From NCBI RefSeq assembly GCF_000463015.1, contig NC_022247.1, positions 5,022,001 through 5,086,000 on the forward strand: 64,000 nt of DNA. The letters are read 5' to 3'. Numbering within the stretch: position 1 is the stretch's first letter; every line of letters begins with the position of its first letter. Below are positions 1 through 9,709 of this stretch, in pieces. A model generated the notes under the pieces. The model had not been told where the DNA came from and searched no databases. It was given only the letters and a program-made list of their open reading frames with translations. This DNA comes from Variovorax paradoxus B4 (lineage in GTDB: Bacteria > Pseudomonadota > Gammaproteobacteria > Burkholderiales > Burkholderiaceae_C). Position numbers and translations under genes: made by a program.

Positions 1-716
1 AGCGACAGCGCCAGGGCCTCGAAGAAGCCCGCGGCCAGGGTCCAGAAACTGGCGACGCGGGGCAGCAGCGCACCGCGCCCGAGCCCCAGGCACAGCGCCT
101 GCAGCCGCCGGGCGGCCTGCGGGTCGCCGGTCTTGACCAGCTGCAGCACTTCGCGGTCGAGCCGCGAACGCACGGCCGGGTCATAGGACACCGCGGCCTG
201 CGTCAGCGCGGGCCGGACTTCGACCCAGCGCCAGGCAATGCTCCACAGATCCGCCGGATGCACGCGCTCGTTGCCGACCAGTTCGAGCACGTCGCGGTAT
301 TGCGGGAACAGCGCGACCGACGACACGGCCTTGCCGGCCAGCAGCGCGTTGAGGAAATCGGTGACGGCAAAGCCGGCGCGCTCGATCTTCTGGACCGCAC
401 TGTCGGTGCAGCGCTGCGGCTCGGCAATGAAGCCCTGCACCGCGAATTCGATGGCGCCGAGCACCAGCGCCGGCGCGTTGTTGCCCACCATCTGCAGCGC
501 ACCGACCGATTGATGCAACTGCTGGCGGGCCATCTGCAACGGGCCGCTTTCGAGTTCCGATGCATTGCCCACGTCGCGCACGAAGCGCCGCAGCGACTTG
601 CCGACGCTGTCGAGGGATTTCTGGATTTCTCCCAGAACCCAGGCCAGCGGCCCAAGGTCTTCGGTGGCCGGCACGTTGCCAGCGAGGGGGGCCGTGGCAG
701 GGGTTTGAGTCGACAC
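1..716 (-). CDS. chpA: ChpA/PilL-type hybrid chemosensory histidine kinase, N-terminal part (cut by window edge)
   Basis: This is the N-terminal 238 residues of a protein running off the left edge. It begins at a GTG (716), directly preceded in frame by a stop nine codons upstream, and reads MSTQTPATAPLAG. The visible part is largely helical with no membrane segment, as expected for the first Hpt-like region of the CheA-like kinases that control type IV pilus twitching (ChpA/PilL). The assignment rests mainly on context: it is the last gene of a pilG-pilH-pilI-pilJ series on the same strand, where this kinase normally sits. Catalytic domains are outside the window, so kinase identity is inferred. 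Confidence 0.8.
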   Translation of the reverse strand, partial: MSTQTPATAPLAGNVPATEDLGPLAWVLGEIQKSLDSVGKSLRRFVRDVGNASELESGPLQMARQQLHQSVGALQMVGNNAPALVLGAIEFAVQGFIAEPQRCTDSAVQKIERAGFAVTDFLNALLAGKAVSSVALFPQYRDVLELVGNERVHPADLWSIAWRWVEVRPALTQAAVSYDPAVRSRLDREVLQLVKTGDPQAARRLQALCLGLGRGALLPRVASFWTLAAGFFEALALS

Positions 717-822
717 GTTGGATGCTCGCCGTTTTCTTGACTGTCAGTTTTCCACTGGGCGCTGCGCGCCCCGAATGCACGAAGCCTCTGCCATCGTTCG
801 TTCGTGAAACACCGCAGAACCG

Positions 823-902
823 GCTTTGCCGGGCTGCTGGTGTTGCCCCCGGAAGGGGGTTGGCGAAGCGACACGAAGTGCGCGAAGACTGGGGGAGAGC
901 TT
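823..902 (+). repeat. Dispersed Comamonadaceae-type intergenic repeat, copy A
   Basis: The pilJ-chpA intergenic space holds a hairpin (CCCCC GGAA GGGGG at 846-859) followed by a 44-base block (852-895) containing GAAGCGACACGAAGTGCGCG. A closely similar block in the opposite orientation lies at 16777-16819 upstream of the ribose operon, there with GAAGCGGCACAAAGTGCGCG. Both copies have a hairpin at the 5' side of the shared block and a G-run at the 3' side. This looks like a REP-like dispersed element. Confidence 0.6.
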
Positions 903-904
903 CA

Positions 905-3217
905 TCAGGCGATCTTGAAACGGGCCACCGAGCGGCGCAGTTCTTCGGCCATCTGCGACAGCTCGCGCACCTGTTGGGCGGTGTTGCGGGTACCTTCTCC
1001 GGTCTGCTCGGTCACGGCAAAAATGTGCTGGATGTTGGCGGCCACCACGTTGGCCGAATCGGCTTCGCGGGAGGCGGACTGCGAAATCTGCTCGATGAGG
1101 TCTGCAAGCCGGCGCGACACGCGGTCGATCTCGGACAGCGCGGTACCGGCATTGTCGGACAGCTTGGCCCCTTCGACCACACCCTGCGTGGAACGCTCCA
1201 TGGCGCCCACCGCGTCCTGCGTGTCGGTCTGAATGGCCTTCACCAGCGCCGAGATCTGGCGCGTGGCGTCTGCGGAGCGTTCAGCGAGGCGCTGCACTTC
1301 TTCCGCCACCACCGAGAAGCCGCGGCCGGCTTCACCGGCCGATGCGGCCTGGATGGCGGCGTTCAGTGCCAGCACGTTCGTCTGCTCGGTGATGTCCGAG
1401 ATCAGCTCGGTGATTTCACCGATCTCCTGCGACGACTCGCCCAGGCGCTTGATGCGCTTGGAGGTTTCCTGGATCTGGTCGCGGATGGAGTTCATGCCGC
1501 CGATGGCGTTCTGCACGGCCTGCAGGCCCGAAGACGCAGCCTGCAGCGACTGGCGCGCCACCGTGGCGGACTCCTGTGCCTGCGAGGACACGCCGTTGAT
1601 CCGCTCGGCCATGGTCACCACCGACTGGCCGGTTTCGCGAATCTCGCGCAGCTGTTCGGTCGAGGCGGCGAGCAGCTCGGTCGAGGTGCTTTCCACCTGC
1701 GACGTGGTCTGCGCCACGCGGGTTGCCGTGTTCTGCACGTTGCCCACCAGCAAGCGCAGTTCTTCCACCGTGTAGTTCACCGAGTCGGCGATGGCGCCGG
1801 TGATGTCCTCGGTCACGGTGGCTTCCTGCGTCAGGTCGCCTTCGGCCACCGTCTGCAGTTCGTTCATCAGCCGAAGAATGGCGGCCTGGTTGGCGTTGTT
1901 GATGCGGCCGGCCTCTTCGCTGGCCTGTTCGGCCGAGAGACGCTCGCGCTCGGCAACGGCGGCACGTTCGCGGCCTTCGCGCACCTGCACGAAACCGATG
2001 GCGCCGGCCAGGGCCAGGGCGGCCAGCGAGAGCACGAACAGCATCACGATCGTTCCGGCGCCCAGGCCGGTGCGCGCGGACAGCTTGTCCTGCAGTTCGC
2101 CGAGCGATTTGCGCAGCGGTTCGCTGTCGGTCAGGATGGACGCCTGCGCCTCGCGCGCCGCCACCAGGCCCTGCAGGTTGCCCAGAATGGCCGAGGCCTG
2201 CGTGCGCATCTGCTCGTAGGTCTTGAGAATGGCTGCGAGCTGCTCGCGGGTCTGCGGGTCTTTCGAGCCGGGGAAGCGCTGCTGCGCATTGCCGTCGAGC
2301 AGGCCGCGCGTGGTTTCCTGGAAGGTGTTCAGGTCCTTGCCGAGCAGGAACACGGCGTCGGGGTTCACGCCCTCGACCGTGAAGAATTCGTTGGTCGACT
2401 TGCCGATGCGCTGGGTCAGCATCACCAGCTGGCCGGCTGCGGAAATCTCGGGCAGCGTGGCGTTCTGCTGCATCTTCAGCGAAGCGACGGTTTCCGTCAT
2501 TTCGAGCAGCGCGGACGACTGCTGGTTGATGTCGCGCAGCGCGGCACCCACCTGGGTCAGGATCTGGCGCTGGGCCAGCACGACCTTGGCGCTGGCATCG
2601 GCACGCACGACCAGCGGATTGATCTTGGCCATGTCCTCGTCGTACTGGTTGCCCACGCGCTCCAGGCGCAGGGCGTCGTCGCCGTTGGTCAGGCCCTGCA
2701 CGCGGCGCGTGAGGTCGTCGGCGCTGTCCTTCACCTCGACGAACGCGGGGGCGCTGCCCACGAGCGCCTGGGAGATCGATTTTGCGAGCCGCTGCGACTG
2801 CATCAGCGACTGGCCGGTGGCGGCCACCTGCTGCGCAAGGCGCTCGGCGCGAAGAATGGCGGAGCCGGCCACCAGCAGCAGCAGCAGCACCACCACCGCG
2901 AGCATGATGGCCAGGATGCGCTGCTGGCGCGCCGGGTTCGAACCCGCGCGGCCGCCCGCGGCCTGGGCCTGGGCGCCTTCGGGCGATGCCGCCTCGTTGG
3001 CCGCCTCGCTGCCGCCGAGCATTTCGTCGGCAAAGCCGGCAGGCAGCGGCGCGGCCGGCGCGCCGTCCTTGCGGGCCAGCCGGACGGTCTTTTCCTCCAG
3101 CGCCTGAACCGTGTCGACGTCGTCGAGCGATATGGAACCGGAGCCGTCGACGCGGGCCTTGTCGTTGCCGCTGTTCGCGGGCAGTAATTTCTTGAACTTG
3201 TCGGCGATCGAGCTCAC
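905..3217 (-). CDS. pilJ: PilJ, methyl-accepting chemotaxis protein of the type IV pilus system
   Basis: This is a 770-residue membrane chemoreceptor for the Pil-Chp pathway. A roughly 100-residue cytoplasmic N-terminal tail precedes a membrane segment at about 101-122. A periplasmic PilJ-type helical sensor region follows, then a second membrane segment at about 388-411, a HAMP-like linker, and a long coiled coil. The coiled coil carries the conserved receptor tip at about 608-632 (EQTNVLALNAAI..GEAGRGF). The long N-terminal extension is typical of betaproteobacterial PilJ. The start is a GTG at 3217 with GAAGGA seven bases upstream. It lies between pilI and chpA and should activate the ChpA kinase in response to pilus or surface signals. 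Confidence 0.95.
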   Translation of the reverse strand: MSSIADKFKKLLPANSGNDKARVDGSGSISLDDVDTVQALEEKTVRLARKDGAPAAPLPAGFADEMLGGSEAANEAASPEGAQAQAAGGRAGSNPARQQRILAIMLAVVVLLLLLVAGSAILRAERLAQQVAATGQSLMQSQRLAKSISQALVGSAPAFVEVKDSADDLTRRVQGLTNGDDALRLERVGNQYDEDMAKINPLVVRADASAKVVLAQRQILTQVGAALRDINQQSSALLEMTETVASLKMQQNATLPEISAAGQLVMLTQRIGKSTNEFFTVEGVNPDAVFLLGKDLNTFQETTRGLLDGNAQQRFPGSKDPQTREQLAAILKTYEQMRTQASAILGNLQGLVAAREAQASILTDSEPLRKSLGELQDKLSARTGLGAGTIVMLFVLSLAALALAGAIGFVQVREGRERAAVAERERLSAEQASEEAGRINNANQAAILRLMNELQTVAEGDLTQEATVTEDITGAIADSVNYTVEELRLLVGNVQNTATRVAQTTSQVESTSTELLAASTEQLREIRETGQSVVTMAERINGVSSQAQESATVARQSLQAASSGLQAVQNAIGGMNSIRDQIQETSKRIKRLGESSQEIGEITELISDITEQTNVLALNAAIQAASAGEAGRGFSVVAEEVQRLAERSADATRQISALVKAIQTDTQDAVGAMERSTQGVVEGAKLSDNAGTALSEIDRVSRRLADLIEQISQSASREADSANVVAANIQHIFAVTEQTGEGTRNTAQQVRELSQMAEELRRSVARFKIA

Positions 3218-3259
3218 GGTCGGTCCTTCAGGTGGTTGTCTTTGGGCTGTGCGGAAGCA

Positions 3260-3793
3260 CTAGGCGCCAATACTCAAAAACTCGGGCTGCTGCGAAAGCG
3301 CCTGCAGGTTGACTTCCTGCCAGCGCTCGCCCGCCGCATCGGTGTAAAGATGCCCCAGCCAGACGGGTGCTTGCGCATCCGGCGGCTCCGAAGCCGTGAA
3401 GGCCTCGGCGCCGCGCAGTCCCGCCAGCCGGTCGACCAGCAGTGCGCAGTTCACTTCGAGCAGCTCGTTCAAGGCAACGAGCCGCGATTGCATGCGGGCC
3501 GCCTCGGTGGCGGCCGTGTTGTCCGGCGCGCCCGAGGCGAATGCCGACAGGTGCACCACGCCATAGAGGCCGCCGCGCAGGTTGGCAACGCCCAGGAACC
3601 AGGGCTGCGTGTAGGGCACGGGCTGGGGCGGCGTCCACGGGAAGATTTCTCCCGCGTGGCCGAGTGGGAACAGGTACTTGCCCTCGCCCGCCTCGACCGC
3701 GAGCCACGCGGCGGCGACGCCGGTCGTGCGCGCAGCCTGCAGGCGGCTCGCAAGCCGGGACTGGAAGGCTCGGAGAGCGTCGCGATTGGCCAT
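3260..3793 (-). CDS. pilI: PilI, CheW-like adaptor
   Basis: This 177-residue CheW-domain protein is expected to link the PilJ receptor to the ChpA kinase in the cytoplasm. The CheW fold is indicated by the segment around residues 40-110 (FPLGHAGEIFPW, then PWFLGVANLRGGLYGVVHL). That pattern matches the CheW core, where 'GVANLRG' stands for the usual 'GvvNLRG'. No membrane segment is seen. It lies 42 bp upstream of pilJ and 19 bp downstream of pilH, so one transcript is likely. Confidence 0.92.
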   Translation of the reverse strand: MANRDALRAFQSRLASRLQAARTTGVAAAWLAVEAGEGKYLFPLGHAGEIFPWTPPQPVPYTQPWFLGVANLRGGLYGVVHLSAFASGAPDNTAATEAARMQSRLVALNELLEVNCALLVDRLAGLRGAEAFTASEPPDAQAPVWLGHLYTDAAGERWQEVNLQALSQQPEFLSIGA

Positions 3794-3812
3794 GGACTCG
3801 GCAGGCGCCTGC

Positions 3813-4178
3813 TCAGGCCAGCGCGCTGATCTTGGACATCAGCTCGGCCGCGTTGACCGGCTTCACGATGTAGTCGCGGGCGCCCTGGCGCATGCCCCAG
3901 ACGCGATCGGTTTCCTGGTTCTTGCTGGTGCACAGGATGATCGGAATGGCGGCGTACTGCGGATCGCGGGCAATGGCGCGCGTCAGCTGGAAGCCGTTCT
4001 GGCCGGGCATGACGACGTCCATGAGGATCAGGTCGGGCTGGTCCTCCTCGAGACGGCGCATGGCGTCTTCGGCGTTTTCGGCGGTCTTGACGGCAAAGCC
4101 GTTCTTCTGGAGCAGGTCCGAGAGGAACACCAGTTCCGTCTTGGAGTCGTCGACGACGAGGATTTTTCGAATGGGCAT
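3813..4178 (-). CDS. pilH: PilH, CheY-like single-domain response regulator
   Basis: This 121-residue receiver domain has no output domain. The acidic pocket is D10-D11, the phospho-accepting Asp is D54 (ILMDVVMPG), and the conserved Lys is K106 (YIVKPV). In Pseudomonas the equivalent protein is phosphorylated by ChpA and affects pilus retraction. Its start directly follows the stop of pilG with no spacer, which suggests translational coupling. Complete and of normal length. Confidence 0.95.
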   Translation of the reverse strand: MPIRKILVVDDSKTELVFLSDLLQKNGFAVKTAENAEDAMRRLEEDQPDLILMDVVMPGQNGFQLTRAIARDPQYAAIPIILCTSKNQETDRVWGMRQGARDYIVKPVNAAELMSKISALA

Positions 4179-4577
4179 TTACTGCACTTCCTGTTGAACG
4201 ATGCCAAACTGCTGCACGGCCTGCAGCAGCTGGTCTTTGGTGAAAGGTTTGGTCAGGTAGTCTTGCGACCCGACCATGCGGCCGCGAGCCTTGTCAAAGA
4301 CGCCATCCTTCGAAGAAAGCATCACGACCGGAACATTGGAGAAATGAGCGTTGCGCTTGATGATGGCGCAGGTCTGGTAGCCGTCCAGGCGCGGCATCAG
4401 GATGTCGCAGAAAATCAGATGCGGCTTGTGGTCGTTAACCTTGGAGAGCGCGTCGAAGCCGTCTTCCGCGAGAAGAACCTCGTGCCCGCCCTGCTTCAGA
4501 AATATTTCGGCACTGCGCCGGATCGTATTGCTGTCGTCGATGACAAGCACCTTGTAACCTGATCCATTCGGCCCCAT
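4179..4577 (-). CDS. pilG: PilG, CheY-like single-domain response regulator
   Basis: This 132-residue receiver protein has D14-D15, phospho-acceptor D58 (FCDILMPRLDG) and K110 (YLTKPF). It is the first gene of the pil chemosensory operon. The ATG at 4577 has a good ribosome site (AGGAG about eight bases upstream). In the known system PilG promotes pilus extension downstream of ChpA. The 80-bp gap to the rubredoxin gene probably contains no other gene. Confidence 0.95.
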   Translation of the reverse strand: MGPNGSGYKVLVIDDSNTIRRSAEIFLKQGGHEVLLAEDGFDALSKVNDHKPHLIFCDILMPRLDGYQTCAIIKRNAHFSNVPVVMLSSKDGVFDKARGRMVGSQDYLTKPFTKDQLLQAVQQFGIVQQEVQ

Positions 4578-4658
4578 TGCACACGCTCCTGCTGAGATGA
4601 GACTTGGATGCCCGCCGCGCCGTACATCGGCGCAAATCGCGTAGCCCTATGTCATGCT

Positions 4659-4829
4659 TCAGATTTCAACCATTTCGAAGTCTTCCTTGCGCGCACCGCA
4701 CTCAGGACAGGTCCAGTTCATCGGGACATCCGCCCAGGCCGTGCCTGCCGCGATGCCATCTTCCGGTACACCAACCGCTTCGTCATAGATCCACCCACAA
4801 ATCAGGCACATCCAAGTTTTCGTATTCAT
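4659..4829 (-). CDS. Rubredoxin
   Basis: This small gene encodes 56 residues, starting [20 protein letters not shown] and ending at TGA 4659. The two iron-binding pairs are C8-x2-C11 (CLIC) and C41-x2-C44 (CPEC), the standard rubredoxin Fe(S-Cys)4 arrangement. The typical YD..GVPEDGI and FE segments are also present. It would carry single electrons in the cytoplasm; its partner is not evident here. It lies between pilG (same strand, 81 bp away) and the divergent thiD. Confidence 0.95.
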   Translation of the reverse strand: MNTKTWMCLICGWIYDEAVGVPEDGIAAGTAWADVPMNWTCPECGARKEDFEMVEI

Positions 4830-4939
4830 CGGAGCTTAAAGTCCTTGTTCATTAAATGCAACGAGTGTATCTATGCGTATCTCACTGGCAGGCGGTAAAC
4901 GTCGCGCCTATGCCACCATCCAGGGATTCCGCCCGGCGT

Positions 4940-5905
4940 ATGACCATCTACTTACATCCAGCAGACAGCGCCCGCAAACCGGGCAATCTTAACGACCCCC
5001 CGCAGGAAGCCGAAGAGGTGGCCGAGCGCGACCTGAACCCGCCCTGCGTGCTGGTCTTCAATGCCAGCGACCCGAGCGGCGCGGGCGGCCTGGGCGCCGA
5101 TGCGCTGGCCATGGCCTCGGTCGGCGCGCACATGCTGCCGGTGGTCACGGGCGCCTATGCGCGCGATACCGCCGAGATATTCGACCATTTCGCCTTCGAG
5201 GAAGAAGCCATCGCCGAACAGGCGCGCGCCATCCTCGAGGACGTGGAGGTCCAGCTCATCAAGGTGGGCTTCGTCGGGACGCCCGAGGCCCTGAGCACCA
5301 TCGCCGAGACCGCCTCCGACTATCCCGAGGTGCCGCTGGTGGCCTACATGCCCAATCTTTCCTGGTGGGACGAAAACCTGATCGAGGGCTATCTCGACGC
5401 TTTTCGCGAACTGCTCCTGCCCCAGGCCACAGTGTTGGTTGGAAACCACAGTACGCTGTGGCGCTGGCTGCTTCCCGACTGGAGCGGCGAGCGTCCGCCC
5501 GGCGCGCGCGACATCGCCAAGGCCGCCGGCGAGTTCGGCGTGCCCTACACCCTGGTCACCGGCATGGTGCTGCCCGACCAGTTCATCGACAACGTACTGG
5601 CCTCCCCGCAGTCCGTGCTCGCCAGCGAGAAATACGAGCGGCTCGAAGCCGTCTTCGCCGGCGCGGGCGACACGCTGTCGGCCGCACTGGCCGCCCTGCT
5701 CGCGAGCGGCACCGACCTGGTGGCCGCCACCACCGAAGCCCTGGCCTACATGGACCGCTGCCTCGACGCGGGCTTTCGGCCCGGCATGGGCCACGTGCTG
5801 CCCGACCGCCTGTTCTGGGCCGAGCCGGAGGACGACGAAGACGACGATGAAGATCCCGACGCGCCCCCAGACTTTGCCCTGCCACCTCACGACACCCGAC
5901 ACTGA
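4940..5905 (+). CDS. thiD: Hydroxymethylpyrimidine/phosphomethylpyrimidine kinase
   Basis: This enzyme phosphorylates hydroxymethylpyrimidine and its monophosphate in thiamine biosynthesis and salvage. It is a ribokinase-fold protein: [14 protein letters not shown] near the N terminus binds substrate, and [17 protein letters not shown] near the C terminus is the PfkB-type anion-hole motif. The tail is strongly acidic ([11 protein letters not shown]). The frame is open from 4856, with in-frame ATGs at 4856, 4910 and 4940. None has a convincing ribosome site; 4940 was chosen because homology-like sequence begins well after it. The stop overlaps the hemL start by one base (TGATG), so the two genes are coupled. 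Confidence 0.85.
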   Translation: MTIYLHPADSARKPGNLNDPPQEAEEVAERDLNPPCVLVFNASDPSGAGGLGADALAMASVGAHMLPVVTGAYARDTAEIFDHFAFEEEAIAEQARAILEDVEVQLIKVGFVGTPEALSTIAETASDYPEVPLVAYMPNLSWWDENLIEGYLDAFRELLLPQATVLVGNHSTLWRWLLPDWSGERPPGARDIAKAAGEFGVPYTLVTGMVLPDQFIDNVLASPQSVLASEKYERLEAVFAGAGDTLSAALAALLASGTDLVAATTEALAYMDRCLDAGFRPGMGHVLPDRLFWAEPEDDEDDDEDPDAPPDFALPPHDTRH

Positions 5906-7191
5906 TGCCAAACGCTGACCAAAACGACATTCTTTTCGAGCGCGCCCGCGCGGTCATTCCCGGCGGCGTCAATTCGCCGGTGCGCGCCTTCAAGGCCGTG
6001 GGCGGCACGCCGCGCTTCATCCGCCGGGCCGAGGGCGCCTATTTCTGGGACGCCAACGACAAGCGCTACATCGACTACATCGGTTCCTGGGGCCCGATGA
6101 TCCTGGGCCACGGCCATCCGGCCGTCGTCGAGGCGGTGCAGAAGGCCGTGCTCGAGGGCTTCTCCTACGGCGCCCCCACCGAGCGCGAGATCGAGCTGGC
6201 CGAGGCCATCCTGGCGCTGGTGCCGTCGATGGAGATGGTGCGGCTCGTGAGCTCGGGCACCGAAGCCGCCATGAGCGCGCTGCGCCTGGCGCGCGGCGCG
6301 ACTGGCCGCAAGCACATCATCAAGTTCGAGGGCTGCTACCACGGCCACGCCGACGCACTGCTGGTGAAGGCCGGCTCCGGCCTCGCCACCTTCGGCCATC
6401 CCACCTCGGCCGGCGTGCCGCCCGAGGTCACGCAGCACACGCTGGTGCTCGAGTACAACAACACCGCGCAGCTCGAAGAAGCCTTCGCGCTGCATGGCAA
6501 CGACATCGCCTGCCTGATGATCGAGGCGATTGCCGGCAACATGAACTTCGTGCGCGCCACGCCCGCGTTCGCCGCCCGCTGCCGCGAGCTGTGCACGCAG
6601 CACGGCGCGCTGCTGGTGTTCGACGAAGTGATGACCGGCTTTCGCGTCGGCCTGCACGGCGCGCAGGGCGTGCTGGGCATCACGCCCGACCTCACGGTGC
6701 TCGGCAAGGTCATCGGCGGCGGCATGCCGCTGGCGGCCTTCGGCGGCCCGCGCGCCATCATGGAGCAGCTCGCGCCGCTCGGCCCGGTCTACCAGGCCGG
6801 CACGCTGTCGGGCAACCCGGTGGCCACCGCATGCGGACTGGCCACGCTGAAGGAGATCGCCAAGCCCGGTTTCTATGAAGCGCTGGGCAAGAAGACGCGT
6901 TCGCTGGTCGACGGCCTCAAGGCTGCCGCCGCGGCCGAAGGACTGCCCTTCAACGCCGACAGCGAAGGCGGCATGTTCGGCTTCTTCCTGATGAACGAGC
7001 TGCCGCAGAACTACGCCACCGTGATGACCACCGACAACGCGAAGTTCAACACGCTGTTCCACGGCTTGCTGGACCGCGGCGTGTACATCGCCCCGGCGCT
7101 CTACGAGGCCGGCTTCGTGAGCGCCGCGCATGGCGAGGACGACATCGCGGCGACCATTGCGGCAGCGCACGAGATCTTCAGCAAGCGCTGA
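5905..7191 (+). CDS. hemL: Glutamate-1-semialdehyde 2,1-aminomutase
   Basis: This 428-residue PLP enzyme converts glutamate-1-semialdehyde to 5-aminolevulinate, the C5 route to tetrapyrroles. It has the normal family length. The start [29 protein letters not shown] is typical of the family. The PLP lysine is K268 in [16 protein letters not shown], and the [17 protein letters not shown] segment forms the phosphate and substrate region. Translation probably couples to thiD through the one-base overlap. It converges on the amidase gene with an 11-bp gap. Confidence 0.97.
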   Translation: MPNADQNDILFERARAVIPGGVNSPVRAFKAVGGTPRFIRRAEGAYFWDANDKRYIDYIGSWGPMILGHGHPAVVEAVQKAVLEGFSYGAPTEREIELAEAILALVPSMEMVRLVSSGTEAAMSALRLARGATGRKHIIKFEGCYHGHADALLVKAGSGLATFGHPTSAGVPPEVTQHTLVLEYNNTAQLEEAFALHGNDIACLMIEAIAGNMNFVRATPAFAARCRELCTQHGALLVFDEVMTGFRVGLHGAQGVLGITPDLTVLGKVIGGGMPLAAFGGPRAIMEQLAPLGPVYQAGTLSGNPVATACGLATLKEIAKPGFYEALGKKTRSLVDGLKAAAAAEGLPFNADSEGGMFGFFLMNELPQNYATVMTTDNAKFNTLFHGLLDRGVYIAPALYEAGFVSAAHGEDDIAATIAAAHEIFSKR

Positions 7192-7202
7192 CGCGCACCC
7201 GC

Positions 7203-8603
7203 TCAGGCGGGGTCGACCACGGCCACCGGCCCGGCCTCGGCTTCGAGCACCTCGGCCGCGGCCAGGCACAGGTCTTCGCGGAAACGGTCGCTCACGAGCT
7301 GCACGCCCGTGGACAGGCGCCCGCGCATGCCCATGGGAACCGACAGCCCCGGCAACCCCAGGATCGCGGTGGACAGCAGCGGGCTCTGCGCATCCAAAAT
7401 CTCCCGCATCGCGGCGCTGCCGCGCTGGTCGGCATCGACCGGGAACGGATTGCGCCACGACACGGGCATCAGCAGCAGCGGATGGCGCTGCAGGAACAGC
7501 GCCCATTCGCGCATCAAGCCCGTGCGCGCGGCCAGGGCGCGCATGTAGCTGGCCATGTCGAACTGGGGCGCGTGCGCGTCCATGGCGCGGTAGGACTGGC
7601 GGATGGCGTCGTCGCCGTCGCGCAGGAGCGCCTCCTCCACCAGCAGCCGGCTGTCGGCCATCGTCAATGACAGCCAGAGGTCGGCCGCCTCGCGCAGGCG
7701 CGGCGGCTGCGCGGGTTCGATGCGGTAGCCGGCGCTCTCCAGAAGGCGCGCCGCGCGCTGCAACGCATCGGCCACCTCGGGGTCGCAGGCGTAGCCGGGC
7801 AGCTCGGTGCACAGCGCCACGCTGATGGGGCGGCCCGATGTTGCTGATTCGAGCGGTGCCGGGGCCCACCACGGGTCGCGCACATCGCGCTGCGCCATCG
7901 CGGCGAAGGCCAGCCGCAGGTCGCGCACGCTGCGCGCCAGCGGCCCTTGCACTGATGTGAGCTGGACCACCATCGGCCGCTCGCTCCCCCCCGAGGGATT
8001 GAAGGCCGGCACGCGCCCGAAGCTCGGGCGCAGGCCGTACACGCCACAGGCGTAGGCCGGGTAGCGGATCGATCCGCCCTGGTCGTTTCCGTGCGCGATG
8101 GCACCGATGCCGACCGCGACCGCCGCCGCCGCGCCGCCGCTCGAACCGCCCGGCGTGACGTCCGCGTTGTGCGGATTCAGCGTGCGCCCATGAGCCGCGT
8201 TGTCGGTGAACCAGCGCATCGAGAACGCGGGCGTGTTGGTGCGGCCGACCACGATCGCGCCGGCGCGCTGCAGGTTCTCCACCACCGGGCTGTCTTCCGT
8301 GGCCACGACGCTGCGGTAGGCCTCCACGCCGTTGGTGGTGGCGTGCCCGCGCTGGTCGACGTTGACCTTGATCGTGACCGGCACGCCGTGCAGCGGCCCC
8401 GTCGCCTCGCCGTTCGCGAGCGCCGCGTCGGCCAGCGCTGCCGCGTTCAGCGCTTCGTCGGCGCAGCAGTCGGCCACAGCGTTCAGCTGCGGGTTCACCG
8501 CATCGAGCCGCGCCAGGCTGCTGCGCACGGCCTCGACGCACGAGACCTCGCGTGCCTTGATGCGCTGCGCCAGGTCGGCGGCTTCCAGTTGCCAGAGTTG
8601 CAT
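7203..8603 (-). CDS. Amidase (amidase-signature family)
   Basis: This 466-residue amidase-signature hydrolase resembles GatA but probably acts on a small amide. The Ser-cisSer-Lys triad is visible: K79 (VTIKVNVD), S154 in the GGSSGG motif, and S178 in GNDQGGSIR. No signal peptide is seen. It lies 45 bp downstream of a Bug-type binding protein on the same strand. The pair diverges from a LysR regulator at 9786, suggesting inducible use of an amide or its acid. GatA itself is unlikely because gatB and gatC are not adjacent. The substrate cannot be read from the sequence. Confidence 0.88.
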   Translation of the reverse strand: MQLWQLEAADLAQRIKAREVSCVEAVRSSLARLDAVNPQLNAVADCCADEALNAAALADAALANGEATGPLHGVPVTIKVNVDQRGHATTNGVEAYRSVVATEDSPVVENLQRAGAIVVGRTNTPAFSMRWFTDNAAHGRTLNPHNADVTPGGSSGGAAAAVAVGIGAIAHGNDQGGSIRYPAYACGVYGLRPSFGRVPAFNPSGGSERPMVVQLTSVQGPLARSVRDLRLAFAAMAQRDVRDPWWAPAPLESATSGRPISVALCTELPGYACDPEVADALQRAARLLESAGYRIEPAQPPRLREAADLWLSLTMADSRLLVEEALLRDGDDAIRQSYRAMDAHAPQFDMASYMRALAARTGLMREWALFLQRHPLLLMPVSWRNPFPVDADQRGSAAMREILDAQSPLLSTAILGLPGLSVPMGMRGRLSTGVQLVSDRFREDLCLAAAEVLEAEAGPVAVVDPA

Positions 8604-8648
8604 GCGTTGTCTCCTTGAGAAAAATGAAATCGGTGGCTGGGTCGCCCG

Positions 8649-9626
8649 TCAGTCGCCCTTGACGCCTGCGCGCCGCACGGCATCGGCCCAGCGCGGCTTC
8701 TCGCGCTTCATCAGCGCGCTGAGCTCCTCGGGGCTCGAAGGCAGCGCCTCGATCGACAGTGCAGCATTGGCCCGGACCACGGCCGGGTTGGCCAGCGCGG
8801 CGCGCAGCGCGGTGTTGAGCCGGTCGACCGTCTTGCGCGGCGTGCCCGCCGGCGCCATGAGCGCCCCCCAGGCCACCACCTCGAAACCGGGCAAGCCGCT
8901 TTCGGCCACCGTCGCCACTTCGGGCAGCACGCCGGCGCGCTTCGCGCTGGTCACGGCAATCGCCTTGACGCGGCCCTGCTGGATGAACGGCAGCACCGCC
9001 GAGATGTTCTCGATGGTCACGTCGAGCTGGCCGTTGACCATGTCGCCGACCGCCTGCGTGCCGGTCTTGTAGGGCACCTGCACCATCGTCAGCCCGGTCT
9101 CGGCCTTCAGCAGCTCGCCGGTCAGGTGGCCGGCGCTGCCGATGCCGGGCGAGCCGGCCGAGAGCTTGCCGGGATGCTCGCGGCCGTAGGCGATCAGCTC
9201 CTGCAGCGTGCGCACCGGCAGGTCCTTGCGCACGATCAGCACGTAGGCATTGCTCGAGATCAGGCCGACGGGCACCAGGTCTTTCTCGGGCGCGTACGGC
9301 AGCTTCGAGAAGAAGGCCGGGTTGATGCTCAGCGTGACAAGGTTGCCGTAGCCGACCGTGTAGCCGTCCGGCGCGGAGGTCGCCAGCGCCTGCGTGCCGA
9401 CGATGCCGCCGGCGCTGGGGCGGTTGTCCACCGCCATGGCCTGGCCCAGTTCGCGCCCCATCGCGTCGGCCACCGGCCGCATGGCGACGTCCACGCCCGA
9501 CCCCGCGGCGTAGGGCACGATGAACTTCAGCGGGCGCTCGGGGTACTGGGCCGAGGCGCCGAAGGCGATGGCGGCAAACCCGGCCAGGATGGTGCGGCGG
9601 GTCCACGCGAATGACAGTGCAGGCAC
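8649..9626 (-). CDS. Bug/TctC-family periplasmic solute-binding protein
   Basis: This 325-residue protein of the tripartite tricarboxylate receptor family has an N-terminal signal sequence (RRTILAGFAAIAFGASAQ). The mature start YPERPLKFIVPYAAGSGVD is the standard first strand and ligand loop. The start is taken as GTG at 9626, with AGGAGA ending seven bases upstream; an ATG 33 bases earlier is in frame but has no such site. No tctA/tctB membrane genes are nearby, as is usual for the orphan Bug proteins common in Bordetella and Comamonadaceae. It probably binds an organic acid or amide related to the downstream amidase. Confidence 0.9.
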   Translation of the reverse strand: MPALSFAWTRRTILAGFAAIAFGASAQYPERPLKFIVPYAAGSGVDVAMRPVADAMGRELGQAMAVDNRPSAGGIVGTQALATSAPDGYTVGYGNLVTLSINPAFFSKLPYAPEKDLVPVGLISSNAYVLIVRKDLPVRTLQELIAYGREHPGKLSAGSPGIGSAGHLTGELLKAETGLTMVQVPYKTGTQAVGDMVNGQLDVTIENISAVLPFIQQGRVKAIAVTSAKRAGVLPEVATVAESGLPGFEVVAWGALMAPAGTPRKTVDRLNTALRAALANPAVVRANAALSIEALPSSPEELSALMKREKPRWADAVRRAGVKGD

Positions 9627-9709
9627 GAAGGTATCTCCTGTGAGAAGCCCGCCGCTCACGATGAGACGACCGGTGCACGAAGTCTAGGAACCGGCCGCTC
9701 GCCGGAAAA

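Noticed and set aside
4830..4939. Thiamine pyrophosphate riboswitch before thiD
   Set aside because: The 110 bases lack the conserved THI-box sequences and no stable folded element is visible.
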